From Sinotaia quadrata (Eukaryota > Mollusca > Gastropoda > Architaenioglossa > Viviparidae): DNA of 64,000 nt. The stretch lies in assembly GCA_028829895.1 (NCBI GenBank), contig CM054178.1, positions 89,370,058 to 89,434,057 on the forward strand, read 5' to 3'. Below are positions 12,870 to 25,959 of the stretch, in pieces. Below the pieces are notes generated by a model. That model was not told the origin of the DNA. It worked only from the letters and a program-made list of their open reading frames with translations, and ran no database searches. A program made the position numbers and the translations under genes. The stretch's first letter is position 1. Each line of letters begins with the position of its first letter.

Positions 12870-13150
12870 TCCCAGTGTCGTGTCTTACAATATAACCAAG
12901 TCACGCTTGTGAAAGGACCAAATATAACCTAGTGTCTTGCAATATAACCAAGTCACGCTTGTGACAGGACCAAATATAACCTAGTGTCTTGCAATATAAC
13001 CAAGTCACGCTTGTGACAGGACCAAATATAACCTAGTGTCTTGCAATATAACCAAGTCACGCTTGTGACAGGACCAAATATAACCTAGTGTCTTGCAATA
13101 TAAACAATTAACGCTTTTGACAGGATTAAATATAATCTAGTGTCTTATGA
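12870..13150. repeat. ~52-bp tandem repeat (CAATATAACCAAGTCACGCT)
   Basis: Five copies of GTCTTGCAATATAACCAAGT followed by CACGCTTGTGACAGGACC and AAATATAACCTAGT. The unit contains the same CCTAGTGTCTT word as the 31-bp array upstream, which points to a shared origin. Confidence 0.9.
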
Positions 13151-14480
13151 TAGTTCCATTTCACATCCCAAAAGTCTTATAATAAAACCATGTCACAATT
13201 TGTGATACGACCATGCATAACCTACTGTCTTAAGATAAGACTATATCAAGACCTAGATTGACACGTAGACCTTTTATGATGACGTCAGTAAGTGTCAAAT
13301 TATAAATTAAGTTTCGTTTGTTATGTTTAAACTTCCATTTTCATTTTGAATTTTAATTAGTCGAGCACTGCGGACGGCATCCTATTTTAATGCTGAGTTT
13401 GCAATAAATCAGAACAATTGTCAATTGTGTTTTTGTCGCTTTATTGCAAGACAGAGTCATGGCATACTTTGCACTCTCCGGTCTCCTTAAGGCAGTTACT
13501 CTTAGTCTTAACACTCTCCTGTCCCCTAAAGGCAGTCCCACTTTACAATAACCAGGTCCTCTTTACTTACACTCTCTATTTACTTAAGGCAGTCCTTTAT
13601 ACTCCCCAATCTCCTAGAGCATTAGTCATTAAGTCTCCACTGAGACATGGCGACAATAGTACTGTCTGAATTTCTTTATTGTAATTTACAACTTTTGAAA
13701 GCCACCCAATAAGAAAACGGATCTGTCAGTGCTCAGTTTTTTTGTTTCCAATCTCAAGCTGATTGGTAAAAGGTAGCACTTGAATGTGAGGTCTGAGAAA
13801 GTGACAGTAACGGTTGCTGCCATACTATATTGACAGTCATTGTAACTAATGCTGTAATACACATTTTCACGGCCTATTTCTCACAAGAAATGTTTCCTAT
13901 CCCCACCCCTCCTACTCCACTACCAGCGCTGCACAATTTTTATATAACAGAGTGACTTCAGCAAAGCTGACCCCATTTGTTACAAACAGTAAAGTCGGAA
14001 ATCATCTGACGTAATGGCTGAGTAATGGGCTACAGAAAGTACAAGTTGTGAAGTAAGAGATTCCTCCTCAACAACATTTAAATCAAAAGCTGACATTTTT
14101 ATTGGAAGTTACTAAATGTAACGTCACGTACTTGGCTTGGGCTTTCCCCTACTAAGAGAATCCTTATCTACAGTCAGTAATCCTGTAAGCCACGATTGTT
14201 AATCCGACATACAGCTGTGAGATATTGGAAAGTTTTTTTTATTGTGCAAGAAACAGCATAACACGGAGTAGAAAAACCCAAATGCTCACTTAGTTCATGT
14301 AAAGTTTAAGTATAAAAACATTATAACTACCAATTGATTCTTATCTTTATCGATTTTGTTTTGATTTTTTTTTATTCCTGTCACGATATTCTTATCTGCA
14401 CCGCATCTCGTGATCCTTTGCACACACTATCGCGCTTACACGTATACAAACATAAAGACACATACAGAAACCAAAACATA
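13151..14480. other. Spacer with degenerate repeats, no gene seen
   Basis: Around 13,470-13,620 there are decayed copies of an ACTCTCC/CTTAAGGCAGT unit. The rest is unique AT-rich DNA with no supportable gene. Confidence 0.5.
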
Positions 14481-14496
14481 GATAGATAGATGGATG

Positions 14497-14562
<66 letters not shown>

Positions 14563-14574
14563 CAGATAGATAGA
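14481..14574. repeat. (GATA)n microsatellite
   Basis: About 23 GATA units have single GATG and GACA interruptions near the ends. Confidence 0.95.
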
Positions 14575-14839
14575 TTCACTAACACCACACTCATACAAAT
14601 TCATAAACACATACGCAAACAAGCATACTCACAGAATCATTGCATGATGCTATACATTATAAAATTTAGTATATTTAAAATCAGAAAATTGTCAATGAAG
14701 AAAATGACGTATGAAACGCTGTATAATGCACACGCCTGCACACTCACACCGCAGGAAATAGATTCAAAGTAAAATATACTGAAACCGGAAGTGTCCAAGA
14801 CATTTTGTTATCTTGACATCAAGTGGGTATGCCTCCAGG

Positions 14840-15005
14840 AAGTTTGTGTTCCTTATTGAAATCAAGTGGATAATTACCCACAAACCTGTTCCTTGTTGAA
14901 ATCAAGTGGATAATTACCCACAAACCTGTTCCTTGTTGAAATCAAGTGAGTGTATACCCGCAGACTAGTTTTCCTTTTTGACATCGAGTGAGCAGGTACC
15001 CGCAA
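14840..15005. repeat. Tandem repeat (TTGTTGAAATCAAGTGGATA)
   Basis: About four units contain GAAATCAAGTGGATAATTAC and CCACAAACCTGTTCC. The two central ones are identical and the outer ones diverged. Confidence 0.85.
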
Positions 15006-16109
15006 AACATTTAGCTGTCGCTGTAGGTCCCACGACATAAGTACTTAACTAAAAGACATGCGCAATGAACATTAGAAATGAATGTTAAACAAAAATAAAT
15101 CAACAAAATAATTCAGTCGGAGAGCTTTTTGAATTTTGGAAATCTGGTTGTGCCGCATGACAGTTTACTCTGCGATTAAGGCTCACTCAATGAAAAGCCT
15201 TGCTAGTATGTAGGAAGAATAGATCATTTTTTTTATTTCTACTGGGGGGTTTGGCAATTCACCTAGACTGTTCGAAATGCTCTTGTAATATCGCGAGCCA
15301 GTATTATGGAGTGAGTATTAGTTCAACGTAAAACAGTTTAAATTGCAGAAGGAAGGGATGGCTGAATGGGTAACACTACCCTGGTTTATTTGTTCCTTTA
15401 ATTATTGTTTCCAAAGGAACGTTTAAAAGTGCGTGTGTCGAACTGTGTTCGTTTGTAATCAGATATCTTCACAAGTAAAAACTGAGATTTATATATATTA
15501 AACTGAGATGTCAAAAATTCCTAACATGAGCTTGACTCACGTATTTGTAGCAATATCATTTCTTAATACGGCTTAACACTCAAACTCTGTGGAACTCCAT
15601 TCTGACGTTTGCTCCGTATGGGTGTATCCTGACGAAATACAGAAACAAAATAATAATTATGATAATAATCAGTAGTCTGTTAGAAACATTAGTAAATTAA
15701 ACAGTTGCATTCGACTTATCTAGAGTTGATAAAAGGTAAGTTAAGTTTCCATGCGTATTGAGAAACATTTTCAATATTATGAGTGTATGTAAGAGTGTAT
15801 GTATTAGTGTGAGTGTATATAAGGGTGCTTGTAAGAGTGTATGTAAGGGTGCTTGTAAGAGTGTATGGAGTGCAGAATGAGAACAGAATAAACAATCAAA
15901 GTTCGTTACTGGAAATAATTTCGAATGCTTGGAATTGTGAACTTTAGAATAAAAGGAATGACGTGTTTGCTAGACTCTGCCCATTGACGTACATTTAAAG
16001 GAATGTTTCCCCTTACCGAAAAATGTCTTGTCGTCTGCCTGTTTGGGGAAGACTAAAAATGGGAACAGTTTTCATTTCATTTCGGCATACCATCGTATCG
16101 CATTTTATG

Positions 16110-16560
16110 GACAGTACAGGTAGTACTTGTTCACTGACAGTACCCGTAGGACTTGTTCACTGACAGTACCAGTAGGACTTGTTTACTGACATTCGGGTAG
16201 GACTTGTTCACTGATAGTACCGGTAGGACTTGTTCAGTGACAGTACGGATAGGACTTGTTCATTGACATTTCGGGTAGGACTTGTTCACTGACAGTACGG
16301 GTAGGACTTGTTCACTGACAGTACCAGTAGGACTTGTTCACTGACATTCGGGTAGGACTTGTTCACTGACAGTACGGATAGGACTTGTTCACTGACAGTA
16401 CCGGTAGGACTTGTTCACTGACAGTACCAGTAGGACTTGTTCACTGACAGTACTGTACTGGTAGGACTTGTTCACTGACAGTACGGATAGGACTTGTCCA
16501 TTAACAGTACGGATAGGACTTGTTCATTAAGAGTACAGGTAGGATCTATTCACTTACATT
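16110..16560. repeat. ~26-bp tandem repeat (GTAGGACTTGTTCACTGACA)
   Basis: About 17 units of GTAGGACTTGTTCACTGACA plus GTACCG/GTACCA, with some shortened to ATTCGG. There are no unique spacers between units, so it is a minisatellite and not a CRISPR-like array. Confidence 0.95.
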
Positions 16561-16874
16561 ACCATTATATTCATTGCTCTTAGGTATTTAGCCGAACAAA
16601 TCGATTGAAACTAATGTGTTGATTATGGACAGTCCTTACGCACCCCTCTCTCATATTGTTGAACTTCGAGACAGGTTAGTCTGTTTGTACTAACAGTCCT
16701 TACATAATTTCGCTAAAGTATTGTATATTAAGACTGGAACTAATGTGTTTGTACTGACAATCTTTACGTCATGAATACGTAGGCTAGATCTATTGTTTGG
16801 TGTCATCCTACGTCAGACATGAACAGAGTGTGTGGGACTGATAGCTAGTCTGCTGTTGGCAGTCTTCAGTTCAC

Positions 16875-17030
16875 TGCCGAATATTTAGAATAGGAATGTT
16901 GCTAAATATTTAGGATAGGAATGTTGCCGAATATTTAGGATAGGAATGTTGCCGAATATTTAGGATAGGAATGTTGCTGAATATTTAGGATAGGAATGTT
17001 GCTGAATAGTTAGGATAGGAATGTTATTCA
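16875..17030. repeat. 25-bp tandem repeat (GAATATTTAGGATAGGAATG)
   Basis: About six copies of a 25-bp unit ending in TTGCC or TTGCT, with few differences between copies. Confidence 0.9.
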
Positions 17031-17589
17031 GTGGCTGTCGTTACGTCGTCTCGGTTCCGTGTTTTCTGACAGACTATCCCTTAAGTCTTTTCGTTCACTA
17101 CTTTACGTCTGGCGCGCAGTTCACTGAAATGTTTTGCACAGTTGATTCACTACTGAGTATTTAGGCTGGGACTGGCGTGCCATTTCATTTAGAGAGATTT
17201 TACACCATAAATTGTCTCTGCTTACGACTAGTGCGGTGACCCTGCTAATTGATGAAGAGTTCTGACGAACCAATTGTACGTAATTATCTCAGTGCTTTCA
17301 AGGTCAATTTTATTCACATTAGAGAATAGGAGCTTCTCCAGAACTGATGGAACTAGATGCACTGGTCACATGACGACACTTGCACGCTCTAGTCAAGCCA
17401 GCTTGAAGATCTGAAAGGAAGTCTGTCTTTTCTTCCTACAATCACAAGGTAAGACAGACGTGGGGTGAAGTCTTACAGTTCATTTATTTCCAGTAGTTTA
17501 CGCACATGCGCCGTCGGTTAATCTTGTCAGTCTAGACTCTAGACTAGAGTCTTACTGCTCTACGGTTAATTTTGCCCGTCAAATGACTC

Positions 17590-18310
17590 ACAGCTTTACA
17601 GGTAATTTTCAAAGCGACTCATAACTTTACAGATAATCGTATATGTCAAAAGTGGTTCACTACTTTACAGCTAAAGTCAAAGTGACTCAATTTTACAACT
17701 AATCTTGTCTGTCACGTGGGATTCACTACTTGACGGCAAATTATTTCCGTCAAGTGACTCACAAACTTACAGCTAATATTTTCCGTCAAGTGATTCAAAA
17801 TTTTACAACTAATCTTCTTTCAAGTAACTCTAACTTTACTGCTAGTCTTGAGAAAAAAAAGATAACTCACAACTTTATGGCTAATTTTTCCCATCAAGTA
17901 ATTCACTATTTTACAGTAATCTTGACCATCAAGTGACTCACTATTTTATGATTAATCTTGCCAGTAAAGTGGCTTACTATTTTACGCCTAATTTTACCAG
18001 TATAGTGACTCACTATTTTACAGCTATTTTGACAGTAAAGTGACTCACTATTTTATGGCTATTGTGCCAGTAAAGTGACTCACCATTTTCCGATAATATT
18101 ACTAGTTAAGTGCCTCGCTATTTTACGCCTAATTTTGTCAGTAAAGTGACTCACTGTTTTACGGCTAACCTTACCAGTAAAGTGACTTACTAATTTACGC
18201 CTAATTTTGTCAGTAAAGTGACTCACTGTTTTACGGCTAACCTTACCAGTAAAGTGACTCACTATTTTACGGCTATTTTGCCATTAAAGTGATTCACTAT
18301 GAATGTTATT
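17590..18310. repeat. Degenerate ~33-bp tandem repeat (AAAGTGACTCACTATTTTAC)
   Basis: About 20 units of the pattern GTGACTCACTATTTTACGGC plus TAATTTTGCCAGTAA. The left part is strongly diverged. The right part, 18,080-18,260, contains a near-exact dimer, indicating local re-expansion. Confidence 0.9.
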
Positions 18311-19520
18311 ACAAGGAAGAAAGTAGAAGTCGCCTGCACAAAATATTCATAAACCACATACGTGCGTTGAAAACATAAAGCAATTAAAATCGACTCGGTC
18401 GATCTGGTCTTCCTCGTAGCGTGGCAATTTCTTAGCTTTACGTGTTTGGCATAGCGTTCAGATGTGTGCATATATGTATATACATGTGTGTATACATTTT
18501 ACATTTGTATATATTTAGACGTACATTTATTTAGATGTGTATATATTTTAAATATTAATTATATGTTTTATCTTTCCCATATTTGATATAGTTTATATAT
18601 CTTATACTTTATAGTTTATATATTTATATTTTGGTAAGTTCTCCATAAAATGAAGTGTTTCTGTTTTACAGTTGAAGCTTACAATCTCGAATTAAACGAA
18701 CATACCTTATGCACTATAGTATAGTTCTATGTAACGATGTAACGATGCTGAACATTTCTTTATTAAATTCTTTCGAAAATTCCTGTGTATTTCTTTGTCA
18801 AGTTCTGAGTATTTATGTAGACAAACCCTCTACTTTCTTTGTGCCAGAACGCGTTTGGACGATTTTATAACGATTTAAATTCTACAAATCGTGCTGTTTG
18901 CTTATGCAATGAAATGATTTGCTTATATCAAGATATGTAATATTTGCACTTTATTATTTATTCTTAACGTTTTCGTATATATTTTTTTTTAATTTTGTAA
19001 ATTGATTTACTTACTTATTCAATATTTGTTTGTTTTCTCCTGTTACTAATGATTGTATATAATTTCTTACTTTTTTCTTATTCTTTCAAGTAAAAGCACT
19101 TGAGGTGAATAGTAAACTTTTTCGTCGTAAATATTGTAAGGTTTACTTGTAACTATAAAACACGTGTATACCTGTCAGTCGTGTACGCGAATGTACCTTT
19201 TGCGCACTATCGTTGACGTCATAGGATTTCAAACATTTGTGTTCTAATGGCATTTTTGTGGAGATTATCTTATAGTGTGAACTCCCCGTTAGACACGAAG
19301 CTAACGTCAAAAGTCAGAAGAGAACGCGTTGTGATTTAAGCGTTGTGAAACTAAATGGGAGAAATGTCTCGCTTGAAATGTGTGAACTCTCCATTAGGCA
19401 CACAGCTATAGCCAAACGCCCGAACGGGACGCGTTCAGATTTATGAGATGCCGTGATCTAACTAGGAGAATTTCAAAAGTAAAAACACAATGCTTGTCTT
19501 TTGACTTCCCGAGTCCCGGT
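18311..19520. other. AT-rich spacer, no gene seen
   Basis: This is very AT-rich sequence with long T/A stretches around 18,470-19,080 and no open frame with coding character. Confidence 0.5.
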
Positions 19521-19524
19521 GTAC

Positions 19525-19950
19525 TTAGTTACTGGTGGTAGGCATATACATGTAATAGCTTACTTGTGGTAGGCCTATACATGTAATTGGTTACTGGTGG
19601 TAGGCCTATACATGTAATTGGTTACTGGTGATAGGCCTATACGTGTATTTAGTTACTGGTGGTAGGCCTATACATGTAATTGGTTACTGGTGATAGGCAT
19701 ATACGTGTATTTAGTTACTGGTGATAGGCCTATACGTGTAATTGGTTACTGGTGGTAGGCCTATACATGTAATTGGTTACTGGTGGTAGGCCTATACATG
19801 TAATTGGTTACTGGTGATAGGCCTATACGTGTATTTAGTTACTGGTTGTAGGCCTATACGTGTATTTAGTTACTGGTGATAGGTCTATACGTGTAATTGG
19901 TTGCTGGTTATAGGCCTATACGTGTATTTAGTTACTGGTGATATGCCTTC
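19525..19950. repeat. ~31-bp tandem repeat (GTTACTGGTGGTAGGCCTAT)
   Basis: About 13 copies alternate between two variants, one with TACATGTAATTG and one with TACGTGTATTTA. The interleaved order of the variants indicates higher-order duplication of several units at once. Confidence 0.95.
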
Positions 19951-20529
19951 TTGTACCAAAATACAACCGGTAAAATGTAATTGTTTCACACGTGTGTGTA
20001 CGTGTAACACCGGCATATTTCACATTCTGTTACTTATAACACTTGTAACTCCATCATAGTATTTATATCTATAGCGCTTGTACTATTATTATAGTACAGC
20101 TATAACACGTTAGAGTTAAAGCTGTAACACTTGTAACTGTCATCATATTACTGTAGTATTATAACCGTGTCAGAGTGTAGCCTAAGCACTTGTAACCCTG
20201 TCATAGAATTACTGTACTACATATAACCATGTCAGAGTGTAGCCTAAGCACGTGTAACCCTGTTATAGAATAGCCGAAGCACTTATAATCCTGCCATAGT
20301 ATTGCCACAATGCCAGAAACCAGAAACACAGCATCATATTATAGCTGTAATACATATACCCATTCTCCCCCAATTCCACCCACCCACTACCCATCAGGCG
20401 CCCCTTCCGACCCAAGTGTGAAGCGCTACCCATAAGATATGATAACGAATGCATACACATTACTGTTTCTTGTATGTTCAAGTCCAAATATCTCTGTTCG
20501 AGCAACACTTAAATTCCTTAAGTGTTACT

Positions 20530-20960
20530 GTGCATTTTATGGATACGAATGGCACACTTCATGCACAAATCAAATGTCTGTATATTATTACTGTAGGTCA
20601 GCACTATGTTGCTACCAATGTTACACTTCATGCACAAATCAAATGTCTGTATATTATTACTGTAGGTCAGCACTATGTTGCTACCAATGTTACACTTCAT
20701 TCACAAATCAAATGTCTATATACTATGACTGTAATTGTGCACTGTGTGACTACGAATGTCACACTTCAGGCACGAATCAAGTTTCTGTAGAGTATAAATG
20801 TAAACGTGTGCTATGGGTATGTCGCAAATCAAATTCAAAAATAGCATTATTGTAAATGTACACTTTGTGAATACCTGTATCACACTTCATGCACAAACTA
20901 AATTCCTAAATAGCATAACTGCAACTGTATACAATATGGATATATCACACTTAATGCAGA
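20530..20960. repeat. ~69-bp tandem repeat (TTACACTTCATGCACAAATC)
   Basis: Two virtually identical 69-bp copies (about 20,555-20,692) are flanked by diverged copies on both sides. Because the unit is 23 codons long, frames of 60-138 codons stay open through it on both strands; I regard them as artefacts. Confidence 0.85.
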
Positions 20961-21788
20961 AATCAAAGGCCGTAAATTATTATTATAACTTTGTGGCAGT
21001 GTGTGCGTACATGTATTTTACTTTGTGCACAAATAAAAGCCTCTGCATCATCATCATCATCATTATCAGTATTATTATTATTGCTTTCTTGGGTCGTAGG
21101 TTGGTAGGTGTGTGGGTAGTTGATTGGGGGGGGGTGTAAGTGGGTGTGTTTGTTTGCTACTACGTGTGCACAAATGTAACGTTATGTATTAATATTAATA
21201 GTATACCGTGCATGTAAAAGAAAAGCGTCAGTGCACAACTGAAATGTCTGTCTGTCAGATATCATTTCCTTTGTGTCTTCTTTATTTCTGTCAAAAGACT
21301 GTGTGACTCTTGCAATATCATGTGACGGAAACAAGCAGGACTAGCGTAATAGGCTTAATGTATTTGTCAGTTGGCTCTGGTTTTCACTATCTGAGGGCCA
21401 TCTGCTTCCTTAAAATGCCATTTAAGCCTGTAGCGAGGGCATTTTGTAAACTTCTCGCTGCAATGGAAATGAAAATACACAATCGTCACGACTCACAGGC
21501 AAACTCGTACTGACTCCTGGGCACGTTATTTAGTAACACCCTTTGCATCTGGAGGTTTTCGCAGGACATAATGACTTCCGGTTGAGGGAACTGGACAACC
21601 TGTATAGTGTATAGGCAACGTACTGCAGTTATTGCAGTATTACAAATAACATGACAGGCGAATAACAGAACAATTACAGGCAAAGGACACATACAAGAAA
21701 GAGGCACAGAAGAATAATTAGACAACAACGGTAATAGGAGACTTACAAGTAACAGAGGACATACAAGTAACAGGATCCTCATACAGAG
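20961..21788. other. Spacer with decayed repeats, no gene seen
   Basis: A short (CAT)n run lies near 21,047. Decayed TTACTTGTATGTCC-like units lie at 21,650-21,788, read on the minus strand. No supportable gene. Confidence 0.45.
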
Positions 21789-23366
21789 TGTCACAGTCTG
21801 ATAAAAATGTCCGACTTGGTGACCTACTTGTCTTGTTTACTTCAAATTTGAAATTTTGAAACCCTTGGCTCCTTTGTTCAAAGCTTCCTTTTTCGAGATG
21901 CTTCTAGAACAGGTCAAGATGTTATGTAACTTTAGGTCCATTGTCCAGATTCTCGAACCAACTACATACTTCGCGATCAGTCACGTGATACGCATTATGC
22001 TTTTCTATAAATGTGGGTACGCGCTTCCGTTCCCTTACTGCGAGAACACATTAGCTATTTCCATCAGCTAACTCGGGTCATGTGGCAGCCGACAGCAGAT
22101 GAGAACCATACCTTCGACTTCTCATAAAAAGGTACCATTTTATCTTATAGTATTTTGCCTATCTTGATTATAAATATGTATTTGTGCTATGTATTATATT
22201 ATTTCCATATATGCTTGAGCATGGTCCAGAGAAATGGCTGAAAAACCTATAAGTTATGGAATATAAATTTATTGTAACTCTTTTTCCATTGTAACTTTAA
22301 TTTATATTGTTTTAATTCACTAAGAGCCAGAGCGCCTGTGCTCGATATGAATTCCTCATGTAATTCAATTATTGCGTGTAATTTTAATTGTAAATTGTGA
22401 AGCGCCTTGTTGGTTTGAATTACCCCTTTGTATGAACATTAATTTAACGTTGTAACTATTTTTTTGATTCATACGTCATGCTGTTAAATGAAACATGCGT
22501 GAGACGATTACATTTTTTCTAAATCTAATTGTAAAACGACGCGAGGTCGAAACTCTTATTCAGCGCATTTTAAACTGGGACATGCTTGAGTAGGAACGTG
22601 TTAAATTGAAATTACATTAGAACACGTTACTTCTCTAGGTCGGCCCTGGCTTTACTTTTGCCTTGCCTTGCCCTGGCTTTACTTGCCTTGCCTTATTCCG
22701 TCTGTACTAACTGGTCTGAGCTCTAAGTGTGAGTTCATTTCTGAGGGTCCACGCCACTGAAATTCAAGTTCACTAGCAACATAAAGGAACACCTTCCTAG
22801 ATGCCACGTGCGTCGTCGCTGTAGTGAGACTGTGAAAATAGACTGGCCGACTGAGTAAAGAGACCAGGCAGATACAGACAATCAGCTGAGTATTACTCAG
22901 TGTTTATGCAAATATCGAAAGGACAGTTGATTGGCAATTCGTTAGTTAACCGATAAAGCATGTACGCGCAAAGAATCGAGAAATAGACTATTCGCGCTCG
23001 TATTTGATTATTGTTAACTTGTTAAAACTTTATTAAATCTTATTTTCTTTGTTAAAAACCTCTTAGTAGTTAATTTTTATGCATAATAGACCTATAGATT
23101 TTCTTAGATTGAATGGGGGCGAATGAGCAGAATGTTGATAACAAATGCATATTAATTTAGAGGAATTTAACTGTTTTCAATCTAGCTAAAAGTTCGCAAT
23201 TTATTAGTTTGTAAATTTGTCGTCTGACTACAAGACACACTTTTAATTAGTCAAATAGTAAATTGAGCAACCAGTCTGCATAGAATATGAGAGAAGGAAT
23301 TAATTATATTTAAAATCCTTAATTATTCTAGGGCAGGGTCTATAAATAAATACTGGAAACGTAACA
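21789..23366 (+). mobile_element. Solo LTR with 5-bp target site duplication
   Basis: The segment begins TGTCACAG and ends GGAAACGTAACA. CAGAG stands immediately outside both ends (21,784-21,788 and 23,367-23,371), which is a perfect 5-bp target duplication. It is 1,578 bp long and aligns by eye along its length with the 1,687-bp LTR at 57,493. Shared blocks include GTAACTTTAGG(T/C)C, CTATTTTAG/ATTTTTAT regions, CAATCTAGCTAA and AATAAATACTGGAAACGTAA at the 3' end. No internal region is present, so it is most simply the product of LTR-LTR recombination. Many substitutions and indels relative to the other copy show it is older or a sister subfamily. Confidence 0.9.
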
Positions 23367-24514
23367 CAGAGAGACAACACAAACTGAAAAAAATGACTTT
23401 CAGTTTTCGTAGGCTGGATTTTCAGGTCTAATTCTCGACAACCGATACCAGGACGGTAAGCGGATCGGTAACCAATGTTTGAAGTGAGGGGTGGTGAGGG
23501 TAAGAGGGAATGCCATCCACATCGGTTTACTAATCCCCACTGGTACTAGGAATAACTTACGGCCCATCAGCAGCACAACATAAAGATTCACTGACAGTAA
23601 CTTTATAAAATTTACAAACAGGAAGCAGCATATAATTCACATGATAAAGATTTTGTTTACAAAAGGCAACTTATAATTAATTAGGTGAACACTTACAAAA
23701 ATACAATTCAAGGGGCACAAATAAATAGCAATTCAAGGGGCACAAATTCCCAAAGACCGCATGAAAATGAAGAAATTATTGCTTTTATATAATTGTCAGT
23801 GCCATGACATCAGTTTCGTTCTTGATGTACAACATTTACAGTGCTTCTCTATGGTCCCAAGCTAAACGTTTTTACTTTTTTCAAGCAGTCATTTTTAATA
23901 CACCCTTTCTAAAATATAATATTTCTATATAATACACTTTTTAAATATATAATATACCTAATAGGCCCCTCATCTGCGACAATGATCACGACTTTACTCG
24001 GCAGTTAGTTGCAAATAGCAGGTGTCGAGAAATGTCTCCATACTTCCTGATGCAAATCATTTCCGTCATGCGCACGCATTCGCTTCTGTGACGCAAGTTA
24101 TGTTAGCTCGCCTGATGTTGCAAATACTATCCTATTGTTCACACGTGACGAGGAAACTGACCTGTGTCTGGCTTCAAGATCATGCAAAGAATTCATGACA
24201 ACGTACACTTAGAAAAGGACGGAATTATGTACATTTCTAAAATGAAGAAACTGGAGAACAAACTATTTAAACTATTTGTATGGAGAGAAATCACATTTCA
24301 CAAGAGGCAAATGACTGAATGGTACAAATTCTCACGACGGTCTAAGGAAGTAGCAAATGAAAACAGAAAGTGCAAACAGTACATATGGCTCATATACAGA
24401 ATGGGCGTGGCAGTAGGATTGATTCGGAATTGTGGCTCGTTTTTCTGAAAGGATAGATGAAGCTATTTCGTTACAATCTTATATTTGAATTTTTGATAAC
24501 CGATCGCCTCTACA
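23367..24514. other. Unique spacer, no gene seen
   Basis: A 94-codon frame at 24,164-24,448 has no recognisable domain, no upstream stop-defined start and no splice context. I leave it uncalled. The remainder is AT-rich. Confidence 0.45.
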
Positions 24515-24755
24515 CAGTGTCCATTTGACTCAACGGAACACAAAATACGTCATTAACATTTGACTCAAAGGAACACTAAATACGTCATTAACATTTGACT
24601 CAAAGGAACACACAATATGTCATTAACATTGACATTTGACTCAACGGAACACAAAATATGTCATTAATATTAACACTTGACTCAAAGGAACACAAAATAC
24701 GTCATTAACATTAACATTTGACTCAAAGGAACACAAAATACGTCATTAACATTTT
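24515..24755. repeat. ~36-bp tandem repeat (ATTTGACTCAAAGGAACACA)
   Basis: Six copies of CATTTGACTCAAAGGAACAC plus AAAATACGTCATTAA, some with an extra ACATTA hexamer. Confidence 0.9.
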
Positions 24756-25246
24756 CCTCCACCCTTTTCAAAACACTGTTATTTTGTTTTTACTTTTTTT
24801 GTCATAGTCATAGATTACTTAATCAGACATGAGGAGCCTACAAAAATAGTTTGCTTCTGTCAGCAGACGACATGACGTTACGAAGCACTGGGGAAACAGT
24901 TCGTTTCATATCCTACTACCAGATTGAACTTAATATTTCCAATCGCCCTCTATACACAGGCACAAAGATGGCATAGTTTGAAAATACTGTTGCCATGCCA
25001 TTTTGAAATGACACGTCAGCATAGATTGGCTTCTATAGCAGAATCGATTTGACCTTTACCAGCGTACTAAATAACGGCAGATGTATACTTAGAGATAAGC
25101 CTAAGTTGTCCCTAGAGGACGCTGTGGGATTTTCATTGAATGTAAAACGTACGGCTTATAAGATTTAATAAAATATGTCTTTATCTTATCTTTAACAGAA
25201 TTATCTTGAGCTTAAATCGTACTTTGGCATGCTGCGTGATCGAATA

Positions 25247-25911
25247 TATCTCATTTCAAATAGGATCAGTGGTAATCTTCATTTTGTTCAACTCTATCTC
25301 ATTTCAAATAGGGACAGTGGTAATTGTCATTTTGTTCAACTCTATCTCATTTCAAATAGGGACAGTGGTAATTGTCATTTTGTTCAACTCTATCTCATTT
25401 CAAATAGGGACAAGGGTAATTGTCATTTTGTTCAACTCTATCTCATTTCAAATAGGGACAGTGGTAATTGTCATTTTGTTCAACTCTATCTCATTTCAAA
25501 TAGGGATAGTGGTAATTGTCATTTTGTTCAACTCTATCTCATTTCAAATAGGGACAGTGGTAATTGTCATTTTGTTCAACTCTATCTCATTTCAAATATG
25601 GACAGTGGTAATTGTCATTTTGTTCAACTCTATCTTATTTCAAATATGGACAGTGGTAATTGTCATTTTGTTCAACTCTATCTCATTTCAAATATGGACA
25701 GTGGTAATTGTCATTTTGTTCAACTCTATCTTATTTCAAATAGGGACAGTGGTAATTGTCATTTTGTTCAACTCTATCTCATTTCAAATATGGACAGTGG
25801 TAATTGTCATTTTGTTCAACTCTATCTCATTTCAAATAGGGACAGTAGTAATTGTCATTTTGTTCAACTCTATCTCATTTCAAATAGGGACAGTGGTAAT
25901 TGTCATTTTGT
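25247..25911. repeat. 48-bp tandem repeat, ~14 copies
   Basis: Each unit starts TATCTCATTTCAAATAGGGA and ends TCATTTTGTTCAACTC. Copies differ at only a few positions (AGGGAC/ATGGAC, CTCATT/CTTATT). The unit is 16 codons and free of stops in two plus-strand frames, giving overlapping 249- and 244-codon frames. Two overlapping frames kept open equally by one repeat are what a non-coding minisatellite gives by chance; neither has a convincing start or splice sites. Confidence 0.95.
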
Positions 25912-25959
25912 CAAAAGTATGTTTTCCCAAGATCAAGTTCGTGGAGACGAAGTGAAATG

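Noticed and set aside
16110..16560. CRISPR-like regular repeats
   Set aside because: Repeats are directly adjacent, with no unique spacers and no cas genes; the context is eukaryotic.
20263..21139. Several overlapping frames with Cys/Tyr-rich repeats
   Set aside because: They follow the 69-bp tandem repeat in different frames; the cysteine pattern is a repeat effect and not a disulfide-rich peptide.
24164..24448. 94-codon plus-strand frame rich in K, R and M
   Set aside because: No domain, no splice context and the base composition of the spacer around it.
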